DNA of 51,885 bases from a bacterium (GCA_023261595.1 JAHFOQ010000003.1:1-51885); one strand, 5' to 3'. Shown: positions 1-7,330, numbered from the stretch's first letter. Notes: generated by a model not told the origin, from the letters alone. Made by a program: numbers and translations.

Positions 1-1558
1 TTTGCCCAATTACATTTGCTTTTAAGCTTGCTTCAAGTTTCTTAAGAGCTTCAGTTTCTATCTTAATAAGCTTGGTAAGTGGAATGCCGGTGGTCTGATT
101 AATTACCACAGCAATGTCTTCAGCACTAATACTTATTTCTTTTTTCTTACCTTGTTTTTTATCAAGCTCTGCAATTTGCTTTTCTAATCTGCTCGCCTCG
201 GCCTTTAGTTTGGCAGCGTGCTCAAAGTCTTGATGATACACTGCATCATCTATCTTTGCGGTTAAAGTTTCGAGTTTCGCCTGCAATGTTCGTTGTGGTT
301 TGCTCGTACCTCCCTTGGCAATGCGTGCCTGTGCAGCCGCTTCGTCGATAAGATCGATAGCTTTGTCGGGCATAAATCTATCACTTACATACCGTTTAGC
401 CAGTTTTGCAGCTTGTTCGATAGCTTCATCCGAGATTACGACATGGTGGAATTCTTCGTAGCGTGGTCGCAAACCCTGTAAGATTTCGATAGTTTCGTCT
501 ATTGTTGCTTCTGGTACTTGTACTGGTTGAAAACGTCGCTCTAAAGCAGAATCTTTTTCGATGTACTTACGATATTCTTCGAGCGTGGTTGCGCCAATGG
601 TTTGTACCTCACCTCTCGCGAGAGCTGGTTTTAAAATGTTGGCTGCATCAATAGCCCCTTCTGCAGAGCCTGCCCCTACTACGTTATGAAGCTCATCGAT
701 AAACAAAATAACATCATCCGCACCAGAGGCTTCATCGATAATTTTCTTGAGTCGTTCTTCAAATTCACCCCGAAACTTGGTACCTGCAATAACCGATGCC
801 ATATCAAGCATCATAATTCTTTTACCAAGCAATAATTCGGGTACATCTTCTTCGACAACCTTGGTAGCCAAACCTTCAACAATAGCAGTTTTACCAACTC
901 CTGGTTCGCCAATTAAGACAGGGTTATTTTTTGTACGACGATTCAGGATTGAGATCATACGAGCCAGCTGCGCATCTCTTCCAACCATTGGGTCAAGCTT
1001 ACCATCGCGAGCTTTCTGAGTAAGATCAATACTAAAGTGATCAAGTGCAGGAGTCTTTGAGGCCTTACCTCCTTTTCCATTTGGTTCATTGTGCTGAGCA
1101 AACGTATGTGGCTGATTAGCGAGGCTGTTTTCGACATCAGCTCGTAGTTTACTTGGATCAATTTTTAGATCGTGCAAAATAGTCTGCGCCCGTGAGTTCT
1201 TTTGACTCAGGATTGCAAACAGAAGATGTTCGGTTCCCGCATACGCTTGGCCATACTCTTGAGCCATCCGCAAGGCTAAGGTAATAGTTTTCTTTGCGGT
1301 TTCTGACAGATCAACTACACCCTGAGGTGTTGAAGTTGGTTGCCCAAACAAGCCAGGATTTACTTTTTCGAGACTTACACCCGCTTCGGACAATAGCCGA
1401 GCACCAAGTGAATTTTGCGTTTTAACAATACCTAAGAGAAGATGTTCGGTTCCTACATAACTTGCTCCTGTCTGCAGTGCTAATTGGCCAGCAAACTGAA
1501 AAGCTAATTTTGAATTTTGGGTAAATCTTTCAAATACTTCCGGAAAATCTGTATCCAT
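1..1558 (-). CDS. clpC: ClpC-type AAA+ unfoldase, N-terminal part (runs off window)
   Basis: ATPase partner of ClpP; it unfolds proteins for degradation in the cytoplasm. Only the first 519 residues are in the window; the frame is open at the left edge, so the second AAA+ module and ClpP-binding loop lie outside. Two Clp-N repeats are visible (GTEHLLL near residue 40, GTEHLLF near 105), then the first AAA+ module with Walker A GEPGVGKT at 217 and Walker B FIDE around 288, and a middle coiled coil near 410-480 typical of ClpC. The start is set by a strong AAGGAGG a few bases upstream. It lies 20 nt behind nusA and should share its CIRCE-controlled promoter. ClpB is less likely because the middle domain is short. 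Confidence 0.93.
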   Translation of the reverse strand, partial: MDTDFPEVFERFTQNSKLAFQFAGQLALQTGASYVGTEHLLLGIVKTQNSLGARLLSEAGVSLEKVNPGLFGQPTSTPQGVVDLSETAKKTITLALRMAQEYGQAYAGTEHLLFAILSQKNSRAQTILHDLKIDPSKLRADVENSLANQPHTFAQHNEPNGKGGKASKTPALDHFSIDLTQKARDGKLDPMVGRDAQLARMISILNRRTKNNPVLIGEPGVGKTAIVEGLATKVVEEDVPELLLGKRIMMLDMASVIAGTKFRGEFEERLKKIIDEASGADDVILFIDELHNVVGAGSAEGAIDAANILKPALARGEVQTIGATTLEEYRKYIEKDSALERRFQPVQVPEATIDETIEILQGLRPRYEEFHHVVISDEAIEQAAKLAKRYVSDRFMPDKAIDLIDEAAAQARIAKGGTSKPQRTLQAKLETLTAKIDDAVYHQDFEHAAKLKAEASRLEKQIAELDKKQGKKKEISISAEDIAVVINQTTGIPLTKLIKIETEALKKLEASLKANVIGQ

Positions 1559-1578
1559 AACATCCTCCTTCTATGGGG

Positions 1579-2787
1579 TTACTTATCTTCTTGCGGTTCG
1601 CTCTCTGTTTTTGTGTCTTCTGTATCTTCAGCTGGTTTATCAGTAGCTGAATCTTCTTCGGTAGCAGCACTGAGTAGTGAGTCTTCAAGATCTTTTGTAT
1701 TTACCTTCTTTGGTTCATCAACTGCATCTGCGGTTTCTTCTACATGTGCTTCGTCAGCTCCATCAATGTCTACGCTCCATCCGGTAAGCTTAGCGGCGAG
1801 ACGAACATTTTGTCCTGATTTACCAATTGCTAAGCTCAGCTGATCTTCTGGAACTTTTACCGTTGCTTTCTTTTCTTCTTCGTTAGTCTTTACTTCAATA
1901 ACTTTTGTAGGACTAAGGGCTGATGCAATATATTCTTTTGGATCTTCGCTAAACGGAATAATATCGATCTTTTCATCTCCAATTTCATTCATAACTGCTT
2001 GCACTCGAGATCCACGACCTCCAACGAATGTACCAACTGGATCAACGCCTTCAGTATTACTTTTAACTGCAATTTTTGTGCGAGCACCAGCTTCACGAGC
2101 GATATTAACAATCTCTACACTTCCGCCAGATATTTCAGGTACTTCCATCTCGAAGAGACGACGAATCATTTCTGGATGAGTACGGCTTACTACAATTTGT
2201 GGGCCTTTTAGTGTTTGTTCGACACGAACTACATATACCTTAATTCTCTGACCAGTGTAATAACGTTCATTCGGCAATTGATCATTTGGAAAAAGCACAC
2301 CTACCGCATGACCAAGATCAATATAAACATTTCCACGTTCTACTCTTTGCACTGTACTATTAATAATCTGACCTTCTTTGTCTGAGAATTCCGTAAACAC
2401 AACTTCTCGTTCAGCTTCGCGAATACGTTGCATAATTACTTGCTTAGCAGTCTGAGCGGCTACGCGACCAAAATCGGTATGTGTTTTTTCTTCGTACTCC
2501 ACCATTTCTCCAACTTTTACATCTGGATTAATCTTTTTGGCGTCTTCTAGTGTCATTTGGAGATCTTCAAAACCTTCATCAATCTTCTTCACCACCTCTT
2601 TGCTAATAAAAATACGTGCTGCTCCGGTACTTGGATCGAGTTCGGCACGAACTTCTTGGTCTTTGTCACCATAATCTTTTTTGTAGGCAGCAGCCATAGC
2701 AGCAGCAATAGCTTCTAGTACAGATTCTTTGCTGATGCCTTTTTCTTCACAGATTTGTTCGATGGCTGATATAAATTGGTTTTGCAT
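1579..2787 (-). CDS. nusA: Transcription termination/antitermination factor NusA
   Basis: RNA polymerase-binding factor that modulates pausing, termination and antitermination. The 402-residue product shows the NusA order: N-terminal RNAP-binding domain (1-130), S1 domain (about 134-205), KH1 with GGRGSRVQAV (about 275), and KH2 with AIGKSGQNVRLA (about 320). From about residue 350 the chain is a Ser/Glu/Asp-rich disordered tail and not the acidic repeats of enterobacterial NusA. An AAAGGA sequence lies 12 nt before the ATG. It is the first gene of a nusA-clpC unit; the usual neighbours rimP and infB are absent. The promoter is overlapped by a perfect CIRCE, so heat-shock control by HrcA is inferred. 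Confidence 0.95.
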   Translation of the reverse strand: MQNQFISAIEQICEEKGISKESVLEAIAAAMAAAYKKDYGDKDQEVRAELDPSTGAARIFISKEVVKKIDEGFEDLQMTLEDAKKINPDVKVGEMVEYEEKTHTDFGRVAAQTAKQVIMQRIREAEREVVFTEFSDKEGQIINSTVQRVERGNVYIDLGHAVGVLFPNDQLPNERYYTGQRIKVYVVRVEQTLKGPQIVVSRTHPEMIRRLFEMEVPEISGGSVEIVNIAREAGARTKIAVKSNTEGVDPVGTFVGGRGSRVQAVMNEIGDEKIDIIPFSEDPKEYIASALSPTKVIEVKTNEEEKKATVKVPEDQLSLAIGKSGQNVRLAAKLTGWSVDIDGADEAHVEETADAVDEPKKVNTKDLEDSLLSAATEEDSATDKPAEDTEDTKTESEPQEDK

Positions 2788-2913
2788 AATGTTATTTGTC
2801 CTTTTCTATTCAATTGTTATTCAGTTGTAGTTAGCGTCTGAACAATAAAGAGCCGGTTGTTTTTTGTTTTAAAACAGTTCCGACTCCTTTCTTAGTGTTC
2901 AAACTATGTCTAA

Positions 2914-2943
2914 ATTATATAAAAATTAGCACTCTAATGTCAA
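2914..2943 (-). promoter_or_regulatory. Sigma-70-type promoter of nusA-clpC
   Basis: Reading the minus strand, TTGACA (2943-2938) is followed after 18 nt by TATAAT (2919-2914). The predicted start is near 2907, giving a leader of about 120 nt. The leader contains an imperfect hairpin (AGTCGG pairing with CCGGCT, about 2850-2885). The -35 box lies inside the spacer of the CIRCE operator. Confidence 0.85.
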
Positions 2944-2952
2944 GAGTGCTAA
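2926..2952. promoter_or_regulatory. CIRCE operator (HrcA binding site)
   Basis: TTAGCACTC, a 9-nt spacer, then GAGTGCTAA: an exact match to the CIRCE consensus bound by the heat-shock repressor HrcA. The left arm is 2926-2934 and the right arm 2944-2952. The arms surround the -35 box of the nusA-clpC promoter, so bound HrcA would block polymerase. CIRCE usually precedes groESL or dnaK; here the target is nusA-clpC. Confidence 0.93.
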
Positions 2953-2962
2953 CGAAGTTTTT

Positions 2963-3322
2963 TTAAATCTCAACATTTTGCAAATGATCGATTTCAGGAT
3001 TATTAATATCACCTGAAACAGTAATGACATCTAACCTTGGTTGTTGCCTGGCAAGTTCTTGGTTTTGGCTCAGCCAATATTCGGCAGATAGCTGCATCCG
3101 CCTAAATTTATCTGGAGTTATAGCCCCCACTGCACCACCAAAATCACTTCGGCGACGATATTTTACTTCAACAAATACTAGAGTAGTTTTGTTACTCGCA
3201 ATAATATCAATCTCACAAAACCGATCTTTATAATTGCGCTGTACTATTCTGTAGCCAATATCTACTAAATACTTACACGCAAGTGCTTCGGCATTATTTC
3301 CAACAAAAGTAGTATTCTTCAT
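2963..3322 (-). CDS. yraN: YraN/UPF0102 family nuclease-fold protein
   Basis: 119 residues, the usual size for the UPF0102 (YraN) family, which has a restriction-endonuclease-like fold. The core is visible: GNNAEALACKYL near residue 8, CEIDIIA near 38 and VFVEVKYR near 50, giving the E...D...ExK arrangement of PD-(D/E)XK nucleases. The biological role is not established. It follows rnhB by 22 nt, a neighbourhood common for this family. The ATG has no Shine-Dalgarno; a TATAAT at 3336-3331 would give an almost leaderless transcript. Confidence 0.88.
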   Translation of the reverse strand: MKNTTFVGNNAEALACKYLVDIGYRIVQRNYKDRFCEIDIIASNKTTLVFVEVKYRRRSDFGGAVGAITPDKFRRMQLSAEYWLSQNQELARQQPRLDVITVSGDINNPEIDHLQNVEI

Positions 3323-3330
3323 TTGTTATT

Positions 3331-3336
3331 ATTATA
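3331..3336 (-). promoter_or_regulatory. -10 box just before yraN (near-leaderless)
   Basis: TATAAT on the minus strand ends 8 nt before the yraN ATG, which would leave about 2 nt of leader. No clear -35 box was seen and the region is AT-rich, so this is tentative. Confidence 0.4.
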
Positions 3337-3344
3337 TTTATCAA

Positions 3345-3947
3345 TTAAATAAAGTTCGAGCAGAAGCTTTTTCGGTGTAGATCTGTAAGCCCATGTTTTC
3401 TAATAGCTTCTGTATGCACCTTCGTACCATACCCTACATTTGTCTCGTAACAATATTGTGGATACTGATCGCATAACCTATGCATGTATTCGTCACGTGC
3501 AACTTTTGCTAAAATACTCGCCGCAGCGACACACGCCACATCCCTATCAGCTTTAACTCGAGTTTGGCACATATCAAAATCTGCTAAATAATTCATTGAT
3601 CCGTCTAGAATTACCTGACTAACTTCTAAATTCATTTCTTCTAAAGCTCGTAAATATGCCTCGCGTAAGCTCCAAGCCAACCCAAATGTATCAATTTCGG
3701 TATTCGTTACCCAACCTAAACCATAACCTACGGCTTTTTCTTTTACTAAATAATCTAATTCTTCACGTCTATGCGCAGAGATTAATTTTGAATCACACAA
3801 CTTTAGGCGAGAATGTTTAGGTAAAATAACAACTCCCGCCACTAAAGGTCCTGCCAGTGCACCCCTGCCAACTTCATCAATCCCTGCTACTAATAACGCC
3901 CCATTTTTGCGAAGCAGATTCTCTGTTTTATAGCCTGCTGTTTGCAT
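3345..3947 (-). CDS. rnhB: Ribonuclease HII
   Basis: Cleaves the RNA strand of RNA-DNA hybrids and starts removal of ribonucleotides misinserted in DNA. The 200-residue length is typical. The DEDD active site is present: GIDEVGRGALAGP near residue 22 gives the Asp-Glu pair, VILDGSMNY near 113 the third acid, and VKADRDVACVAAASILAK near 130 the fourth. The ATG is preceded by GGAG at a good distance. A TATAAT lies upstream in the divergent region shared with the plus-strand gene. yraN follows 22 nt downstream. Confidence 0.95.
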   Translation of the reverse strand: MQTAGYKTENLLRKNGALLVAGIDEVGRGALAGPLVAGVVILPKHSRLKLCDSKLISAHRREELDYLVKEKAVGYGLGWVTNTEIDTFGLAWSLREAYLRALEEMNLEVSQVILDGSMNYLADFDMCQTRVKADRDVACVAAASILAKVARDEYMHRLCDQYPQYCYETNVGYGTKVHTEAIRKHGLTDLHRKSFCSNFI

Positions 3948-3969
3948 AGTTCTCCACTTATTTATCTGT

Positions 3970-3975
3970 ATTATA
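3970..3975 (-). promoter_or_regulatory. -10 box of rnhB-yraN
   Basis: TATAAT on the minus strand, 22 nt before the rnhB start codon, leaving a short leader with a GGAG Shine-Dalgarno. The -35 region has no clear match. It diverges from the promoter at 4002-4030. Confidence 0.5.
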
Positions 3976-4001
3976 CGCCTTTTATTGTAGCAATGATTTA
4001 G

Positions 4002-4030
4002 TTGACGTATTTTAATAATAATGCTAAAAT
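4002..4030 (+). promoter_or_regulatory. Promoter of the receiver-domain gene pair
   Basis: TTGACG (4002-4007), 17 nt, TAAAAT (4025-4030), with TG one base before the -10 (extended -10). Transcription should begin near 4037. The upstream ATG at 4002 lies inside the -35 box and cannot be the start of the protein. Confidence 0.8.
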
Positions 4031-4079
4031 TTATCTGTTCGCAACCCGCCCGATAGCGGTGTACCCTACAGGAGAAAAG

Positions 4080-4466
4080 ATGGGATTAATAATCGTCGTA
4101 GATGATATTCGTTTGTCAGCTGACAAACGAGCAGTGCATTGTGGTAATACTGATACAGCAATTCAGCTATTCGAAGAATCGCTCAGTCGTGGCGAAGAGA
4201 TTGACCAACTCTGGCTTGATTATGACATGAGTGAAACTCGTGGTATAGGTTGGAGAACAACCATACCACTCGCTCATTGGTTAATTGAAAACCAACAGAG
4301 TCGTACTCCGTTGGTCATTCATCAAATTTTTGTTCATTCTCGCCATAATCATGCAAAAAATCTAATAGGACTACTTACCCCATACTTTGCAGTGAGTGGC
4401 GGTACATTGCCCGACTCTATGTGGTGGGAACAGCCTACAGAAGATGAAACAAGGGGGCAGGCATGA
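4080..4466 (+). CDS. Receiver-like protein, resembles cyclic-phosphate processing receiver domain
   Basis: 128 residues starting at the ATG behind AGGAG. The chain begins with a beta strand ending in an acidic pair (IIVVDDIR), then a helix, then LWLDYDM near residue 48, then a stretch with QIFVHSRHNH near 90. This layout, with VDD, LDYDM and a late H-S-R-N/H stretch, resembles the small stand-alone receiver-like proteins called cyclic-phosphate processing receiver domains. That assignment is from motif memory only. Partner genes and substrate are unknown. The next frame starts by a 4-nt ATGA overlap, so the two were translated together. Codons are somewhat GC-richer than in rnhB. Confidence 0.6.
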   Translation: MGLIIVVDDIRLSADKRAVHCGNTDTAIQLFEESLSRGEEIDQLWLDYDMSETRGIGWRTTIPLAHWLIENQQSRTPLVIHQIFVHSRHNHAKNLIGLLTPYFAVSGGTLPDSMWWEQPTEDETRGQA

Positions 4467-4726
4467 TTACCATTGGTTTTGTCACTTCAATCAAAGATCC
4501 GCTCAACACCTAACCTGCTGAAGAAGATCCTGACCGTGGATATGATGCTCTTCGTGTCTATACAGTCAGGGCTTACGAAGTAGCATCAATGGATAACAAC
4601 TGCATTGTGCTAAGACTTAAGGACAAAAGACATCAATCCACCAAACTGTTGGTGTTTCACGGTCCAAGCGATGAGATGGAACCTCTACTCGATTACGCCG
4701 ACAATCTACTCAAAAGAAGTGCGTAA
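4463..4726 (+). pseudogene. Small gene interrupted by one in-frame TAA
   Basis: The frame opens with an ATG overlapping the upstream TGA (ATGA). It codes 16 residues (MITIGFVTSIKDPLNT), meets TAA at 4511-4513, then continues in the same frame for 70 residues to a second TAA at 4724-4726. The post-stop part looks like a normal protein: RVYTVRAYEVASMD, a strand with CIVLRLKD, and a helix EPLLDYADNLLKRSA. Protein-like sequence on both sides of the stop suggests a recent nonsense mutation, readthrough, or a sequencing difference. No family recognised. A strong terminator follows. Confidence 0.7.
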
Positions 4727-4800
4727 ACGATCAGTTGCAAAGCGGACAGATCAAGATCACCCTGATTGAACCAAACTGATAAAGAAAATTTCAGTTTATA

Positions 4801-4825
4801 CCCCGACCACTGTCGGGGTTATTTA
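4801..4825 (+). terminator. Rho-independent terminator
   Basis: CCCCGAC (4801-4807), 4-nt loop, GTCGGGG (4812-4818), then TTATTTAT. It closes the two-gene unit that starts at 4080 and lies just before the next promoter. Confidence 0.85.
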
Positions 4826-4829
4826 TATG

Positions 4830-4858
4830 TTGACTTTTTATAGTTTTTATGCTAATAT
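4830..4858 (+). promoter_or_regulatory. Promoter of the 176-residue protein gene
   Basis: TTGACT (4830-4835), 17 nt, TAATAT (4853-4858), with TGC directly before the -10. The predicted start is near 4865, so an ATG at 4849 is not transcribed and the ATG at 4903 is the start. Confidence 0.83.
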
Positions 4859-4902
4859 ACCTTTGTTCTAAGTCGCACATCCACATCTCCCCCGGAGGAA
4901 AC

Positions 4903-5433
4903 ATGATCAACCGAAGACAAGCTCGTTTCGACAGCAGTGGCCATGAGCACGAACCGCTCATCGACAAGGTGAGTGAACTTTGTGCCTTACGCAGTCTGAT
5001 CCAATATGAGTTGGGTTATGGTGGTGTCATAACCAATCTTTCCAGTAGCGAGGTTGAAGTTCGAACCAAGGTACTAAACAAGACCGACTTCACCATCTTC
5101 ACAGGAGAGCCTGAAGAGATGAAACGACTGGTTCGAGTTGCTGCCTTCCATTCCCAGATGCTTGCTCAGCTCAGCCCCTCCGCGTCGGCTGACGTAGTGC
5201 GCGAACTACTTGGTGATCAGGCAGGCAATCCGTTCCTGTTCACCAACCTGGCGCCGCTGGTCATAGGCAACTCTGCCAAGCTCACGTTCTGTGTAGCACT
5301 GGCAGAAGTTCCCGAAGAACGACTCGAGCAGTTCGCGCGCGTCGGCTGGGATGATCTGTTCGCCGCCTTCGAGATGGCCGAGGCCGATGGCCTCAGCTTC
5401 ATCGAAGTGTTCAACCTGCTCGTAGAGGCATAG
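4903..5433 (+). CDS. Unrecognised 176-residue soluble protein
   Basis: No family recognised. The start follows GGAGG with 4-nt spacing and lies downstream of a clear promoter. The protein has no membrane segment. It has charged N-terminal helices (about 15-40), a middle beta-rich part with SSSEVEVRTKV and TDFTIFTGEPEEM, and a C-terminal helical part rich in Ala, Glu and Leu (PEERLEQFARVGWDDLFAAF). Codon use changes within the gene: from about 5160 on, G/C at third positions is much commoner than in the flanking housekeeping genes. That suggests recent acquisition or different selection. It is a one-gene unit with its own promoter and terminator. Confidence 0.8.
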   Translation: MINRRQARFDSSGHEHEPLIDKVSELCALRSLIQYELGYGGVITNLSSSEVEVRTKVLNKTDFTIFTGEPEEMKRLVRVAAFHSQMLAQLSPSASADVVRELLGDQAGNPFLFTNLAPLVIGNSAKLTFCVALAEVPEERLEQFARVGWDDLFAAFEMAEADGLSFIEVFNLLVEA

Positions 5434-5485
5434 TGTTACAAAACATCTGAGAGTAAACAATGTAAATAATGTGCAATGAACAAAT

Positions 5486-5510
5486 AAGGCCCCGCTATTA
5501 GCGGGGCCTT
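5486..5510. terminator. Two-way terminator between convergent genes
   Basis: AAGGCCCCGC (5486-5495), TATTA loop, GCGGGGCCTT (5501-5510): a perfect 10-bp stem. It serves the plus gene ending at 5433 and minus-strand rplS ending at 5530; a T-containing stretch follows on the minus strand (TTATTTG). Confidence 0.88.
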
Positions 5511-5529
5511 CATCTATATATAATTCTAA

Positions 5530-6222
5530 TTATTTCTTATCAGCTTTGTCTACACCTTGTTGAAATTCTTCAGCAGCTTCTTGCTGTTCATCGTTGCCAT
5601 CAGAATTTACTTTTTCATCGACTGGAGCATCTTTTGGTTCATTATCACTAGCAGGAGTGGCATCATCTTCTGCAGCTTTTTTGTCTTCAGACTGAGCAAC
5701 TTCTTCGGTGCTTTCTTCGACCTGTAGAGCTTCATCATTTTTAGCGTCTTTGTCTGCGGTAGCATCAATATCTTTTTTAATTTCAGCTTGTTCTTTTTGT
5801 GCTTCTTTAGTTTTACCTTCGTCTTCAGCAATTTGATTAGCAGTACGGTTATCTGCAACGTTAGTAGCTTCTTTATCGAAGCCCATTTCTGCCAAACGAG
5901 CAGATTTACCACTTCTATCTCGCATATAGCTTAGAAATGCTCGACGTACTTTACTACGTTTCACAACTTGAATCTTCTCTACATTAGGAGAATGTACCAA
6001 CCAGCTCTTTTCTACACCAATACCTGAGGCAATCTTACGAACAGTAATAATAGCTTGCAGGCTACCTGCTTTACTGTACCGAATAACAAGGCCTTCGAAT
6101 ACCTGAATACGGCTCTTTTTACCTTCGGTAATTCTCTGATGTACCCGAACAGTATCACCTGAGTGAATTTCTGGTAACTTGGCCTTTTTCTGGCTGGCTT
6201 CTAGGGTTGCGATAGGATTCAT
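5530..6222 (-). CDS. rplS: Ribosomal protein L19 with long charged C-terminal tail
   Basis: L19 sits at the subunit interface of the 50S ribosome. The first 115 residues are a normal L19 (HSGDTVRVHQRI near 22, VFEGLVIR near 45, VRRAFLSYMRDRSGKSARL near 95). From about residue 120 a tail of roughly 110 residues follows, almost entirely Glu, Asp, Lys, Ala and Gln and predicted disordered; most L19 proteins end near 115. The ATG at 6222 is chosen because the promoter (-35 TTGCCA, -10 TACACT) places transcription start only about 3 nt upstream; an earlier ATG-like start would lie inside the promoter. No Shine-Dalgarno is present, so a leaderless mRNA is inferred. Confidence 0.93.
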   Translation of the reverse strand: MNPIATLEASQKKAKLPEIHSGDTVRVHQRITEGKKSRIQVFEGLVIRYSKAGSLQAIITVRKIASGIGVEKSWLVHSPNVEKIQVVKRSKVRRAFLSYMRDRSGKSARLAEMGFDKEATNVADNRTANQIAEDEGKTKEAQKEQAEIKKDIDATADKDAKNDEALQVEESTEEVAQSEDKKAAEDDATPASDNEPKDAPVDEKVNSDGNDEQQEAAEEFQQGVDKADKK

Positions 6223-6231
6223 AACCCAAAT

Positions 6232-6260
6232 AGTGTAGCACATCTGGTATACTCTGGCAA
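6232..6260 (-). promoter_or_regulatory. Promoter of rplS (near-leaderless transcript)
   Basis: Minus strand: TTGCCA (6260-6255), 17 nt, TACACT (6237-6232), with TGC directly before the -10. The predicted start near 6225 leaves only about 3 nt before the ATG. Confidence 0.75.
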
Positions 6261-6318
6261 TAGTATTTAGCCATCTGGTAATGTAGTGTTCTAACCAAAT
6301 TAAATTCTCTGTAATTAG

Positions 6319-6347
6319 TTGACTTTTTGCTGTTTTATTGATATAAT
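6319..6347 (+). promoter_or_regulatory. Promoter of the 142-residue protein gene
   Basis: TTGACT (6319-6324), 17 nt, TATAAT (6342-6347), with TGA before the -10. The leader to the ATG is about 42 nt and holds a small hairpin (TCAATC, GAGAA loop, GATTGA, about 6358-6374). Confidence 0.85.
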
Positions 6348-6395
6348 ACTGTAGTTCTCAATCGAGAAGATTGACAGTACCCGAAAGGTTCCCAG

Positions 6396-6824
6396 ATGAG
6401 CAATGGCATGCAGGTTCGAGTTCCGTACTCCCCACACAACCTCACGATGTGGGTAGATGAAACCAAGGAGAAAGCACCAAAGCTCCGGTTCAAACCTGGC
6501 ATGGTGTTCGTTTACGAAGGCGAGATCATCTTGGTGCAGGCTGCCTTCAGGTTGCAAAAGGATGACAGAGAGTGGCTGTACCAGTGCAATGTCCTCTCGC
6601 GAAGTGTAGATGAAGAAGCCAAGAGGCAGGCGCTATTGCGCGTTGCACACTATACACCACAGAGCGATCCTTCGCCGGTGGTGTACTGGTTGTTTCGTAA
6701 TTCGCTCGATGCCTTCACATATTTCGGTTATCTCCCGCACATCGGCGATGGTCGAATCCTCTCCAACAAAGAATTGATTCAGATGGGTGAGCGTCTCATC
6801 GAAACACCGGTACCTGTCGAGTAA
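6396..6824 (+). CDS. Unrecognised 142-residue protein
   Basis: No family recognised. A soluble, beta-rich chain without membrane segments: LRFKPGMVFVYEGEIILVQAAFRL (about 28-52) reads like two or three strands, followed by YQCNVLSRSVDEEAKR and an aromatic part (VVYWLFRNSLDAFTYFGYLPH, about 93-113). Codons are GC-rich compared with rplS next door. The start lies behind a canonical promoter; the Shine-Dalgarno is weak (GAAAGG, 7 nt before the ATG). It is a one-gene unit, divergent from rplS, followed by a GC-rich hairpin. Confidence 0.78.
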   Translation: MSNGMQVRVPYSPHNLTMWVDETKEKAPKLRFKPGMVFVYEGEIILVQAAFRLQKDDREWLYQCNVLSRSVDEEAKRQALLRVAHYTPQSDPSPVVYWLFRNSLDAFTYFGYLPHIGDGRILSNKELIQMGERLIETPVPVE

Positions 6825-6833
6825 TTTAATACA

Positions 6834-6853
6834 GGGGGAGTTCACGCTCCCCC
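6834..6853 (+). terminator. GC-rich hairpin after the 142-residue protein gene
   Basis: GGGGGAG (6834-6840), 6-nt loop, CTCCCCC (6847-6853), beginning 10 nt after the stop codon. There is no T tract, so termination is likely but not certain. Confidence 0.5.
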
Positions 6854-6868
6854 GTCCACCAGAATATT

Positions 6869-6877
6869 TGATATAAT
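6869..6877 (+). promoter_or_regulatory. Extended -10 promoter of the coiled-coil gene
   Basis: TGATATAAT (6869-6877), an extended -10 without a good -35. The TATAAT lies exactly between the arms of an inverted repeat (AATATTTGA and TCAAATATT, 6863-6886), which might be a protein binding site or chance AT-rich symmetry. Confidence 0.55.
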
Positions 6878-6941
6878 TCAAATATTATGGTGGGAATAAC
6901 ATCCCGCTTAGTACCTCACTCCCTACTCCAAAGGAGTAACA

Positions 6942-7289
6942 ATGGCTATCCAAGATAGATATGCCTATGTCGCAAGTGATGATCCATGGCTAGGTCGCCA
7001 AGCTGCGGCTTACCGTGCTCATCAAGCGAGTAGAGGCAAACAAGCTCGACGCCAGCGTGCGCTTATTCGTATCGAGACAAACTTGATCGAAAAACAAGCC
7101 GATCTTGCACTACTTGTGAATCGTTGCAATGAAATTATTCGAGAGCTCGATTCTGGAGAAATGTACCTTGCCGAGCGAGATTCTCTGCTGATTCGTATGC
7201 AAAGAGCGCAAGATGAAATTAAGCTCCTTCGCCAACAGATTAGTAGCTTGCAAAAAGAGGCACAAATTCTGCGTAGCAGACTCAGATAA
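6942..7289 (+). CDS. Small coiled-coil protein, unrecognised
   Basis: 115 residues; the start follows AAGGAG with good spacing. The first 40 residues are rich in Ala, Gln and Arg (RQAAAYRAHQASRGKQARRQR). The rest is one long predicted coiled coil (about 45-112) with heptad Leu/Ile and many charged residues, ending QKEAQILRSRLR. No signal peptide or membrane segment. The basic N-terminus could bind nucleic acid, but that is a guess. It is a single-gene unit with an extended -10 promoter and a strong terminator, convergent with dnaE. Confidence 0.78.
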   Translation: MAIQDRYAYVASDDPWLGRQAAAYRAHQASRGKQARRQRALIRIETNLIEKQADLALLVNRCNEIIRELDSGEMYLAERDSLLIRMQRAQDEIKLLRQQISSLQKEAQILRSRLR

Positions 7290-7303
7290 TTATGATATTT
7301 TTT

Positions 7304-7330
7304 ACCGAAGCGCTAGCTTCGGTTTTTTAT
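7304..7330 (+). terminator. Rho-independent terminator
   Basis: ACCGAAGC (7304-7311), GCTA loop, GCTTCGGT (7316-7323), then TTTTTATTT. The T tract is on the plus strand only, so it stops the coiled-coil gene transcript and not dnaE. Confidence 0.85.

Noticed and set aside
2788-2906. Riboswitch in the nusA leader
   Set aside because: Only one weak hairpin is visible and no known riboswitch core; CIRCE already explains regulation.
4002-4079. Longer start (ATG at 4002) for the receiver-like protein
   Set aside because: This ATG lies in the -35 box of a good promoter; the ATG at 4080 has AGGAG before it.
4849-4902. Longer start (ATG at 4849) for the 176-residue protein
   Set aside because: It lies at the -10 box, upstream of the predicted start of transcription; the ATG at 4903 follows GGAGG.
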